Of a stretch of DNA of 14,188 bases, positions 14,083 to 14,188 are shown in pieces (position 1 is the first letter of the stretch; each line of letters opens with the position of its first letter). The translations under genes were made by a program, and so were the position numbers. The stretch comes from an uncultured Methanobrevibacter sp. (GTDB lineage: Archaea; Methanobacteriota; Methanobacteria; Methanobacteriales; Methanobacteriaceae). The stretch spans positions 1-14,188 of the forward strand of contig NZ_CALCYR010000048.1 in the NCBI RefSeq assembly GCF_937906425.1. Direction: 5' to 3'. The notes beneath the pieces are model-generated. The model made no database searches and was not told where the DNA came from. It was given only the letters and a program-made list of their open reading frames with translations.

Positions 14083-14188
14083 TTTTATTTTAATAATTAT
14101 TTTATCTATTTTTATACCTTTTTTATTTATTTTTACTTATTTTTTTACTAATTTTTAGTTATTTTTTATTTATTTTTTACTTATTTTT
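14083..14188 (+). terminator. T-rich tail at the window end
   Basis: The sequence after the last stop codon is nearly all T with short A insertions, including repeated TTATTTTT and TTTACTTATTTTT stretches. It fits an archaeal oligo-U terminator region. No gene start is seen before the window ends. Confidence 0.5.

Overview
The window most likely comes from a low-GC methanogenic archaeon of the order Methanobacteriales, with Methanobrevibacter as the best guess. The evidence is a methenyl-tetrahydromethanopterin cyclohydrolase (mch), a corrinoid-dependent archaeal methionine synthase beside two methanogen-restricted proteins (DUF1890, DUF1894), archaeal TATA boxes with GGTGAT/GGAGG ribosome binding sites, a tRNA gene without encoded CCA, and extremely AT-rich intergenic DNA whose + strand is full of T tracts. 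These assignments rest on reading the sequence and on memory of the families; no database search was run.

Positions 1-5950 hold housekeeping and methanogenesis genes: DUF1890, DUF1894, methionine synthase (TTG start), a UPF0200 P-loop kinase-like protein, a dCMP-deaminase-type enzyme on the minus strand, a 97-residue protein of unknown function, tRNA-Lys(CTT) and mch. The DUF1890/DUF1894/methionine synthase trio followed by mch resembles, from memory, the MTH777-MTH773 region of Methanothermobacter.

Positions 6300-13503 look like one functional block for transition-metal, probably nickel, acquisition. It has a promoter with a NikR-like 28-bp operator palindrome, a large substrate-binding protein, a hairpin and a 300-bp gap, then tightly packed permease-permease-ATPase-ATPase genes of the nickel/peptide (Nik/Opp/Cnt) type. 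A GNAT acetyltransferase and a nicotianamine-synthase-family protein follow. Nicotianamine-like molecules are metal chelators, and the bacterial Cnt systems pair such a synthase with this transporter family. The simplest reading is an archaeal metallophore synthesis and uptake locus, with the GNAT as a possible tailoring enzyme. The last gene (13690-14082) is a cysteine-rich C_GCAxxG_C_C family protein, probably with its own promoter.

Most intergenic regions carry short direct or tandem repeats (units of about 20 to 54 bp). Two of these duplicate translation-start signals: a 41-bp unit downstream of the second ATPase gene yields three identical 8-codon micro-ORFs, and a 54-bp duplication copies the start region of the nicotianamine synthase gene, creating an upstream decoy start. 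The tRNA-Lys gene has two U-U mismatches in its anticodon stem.
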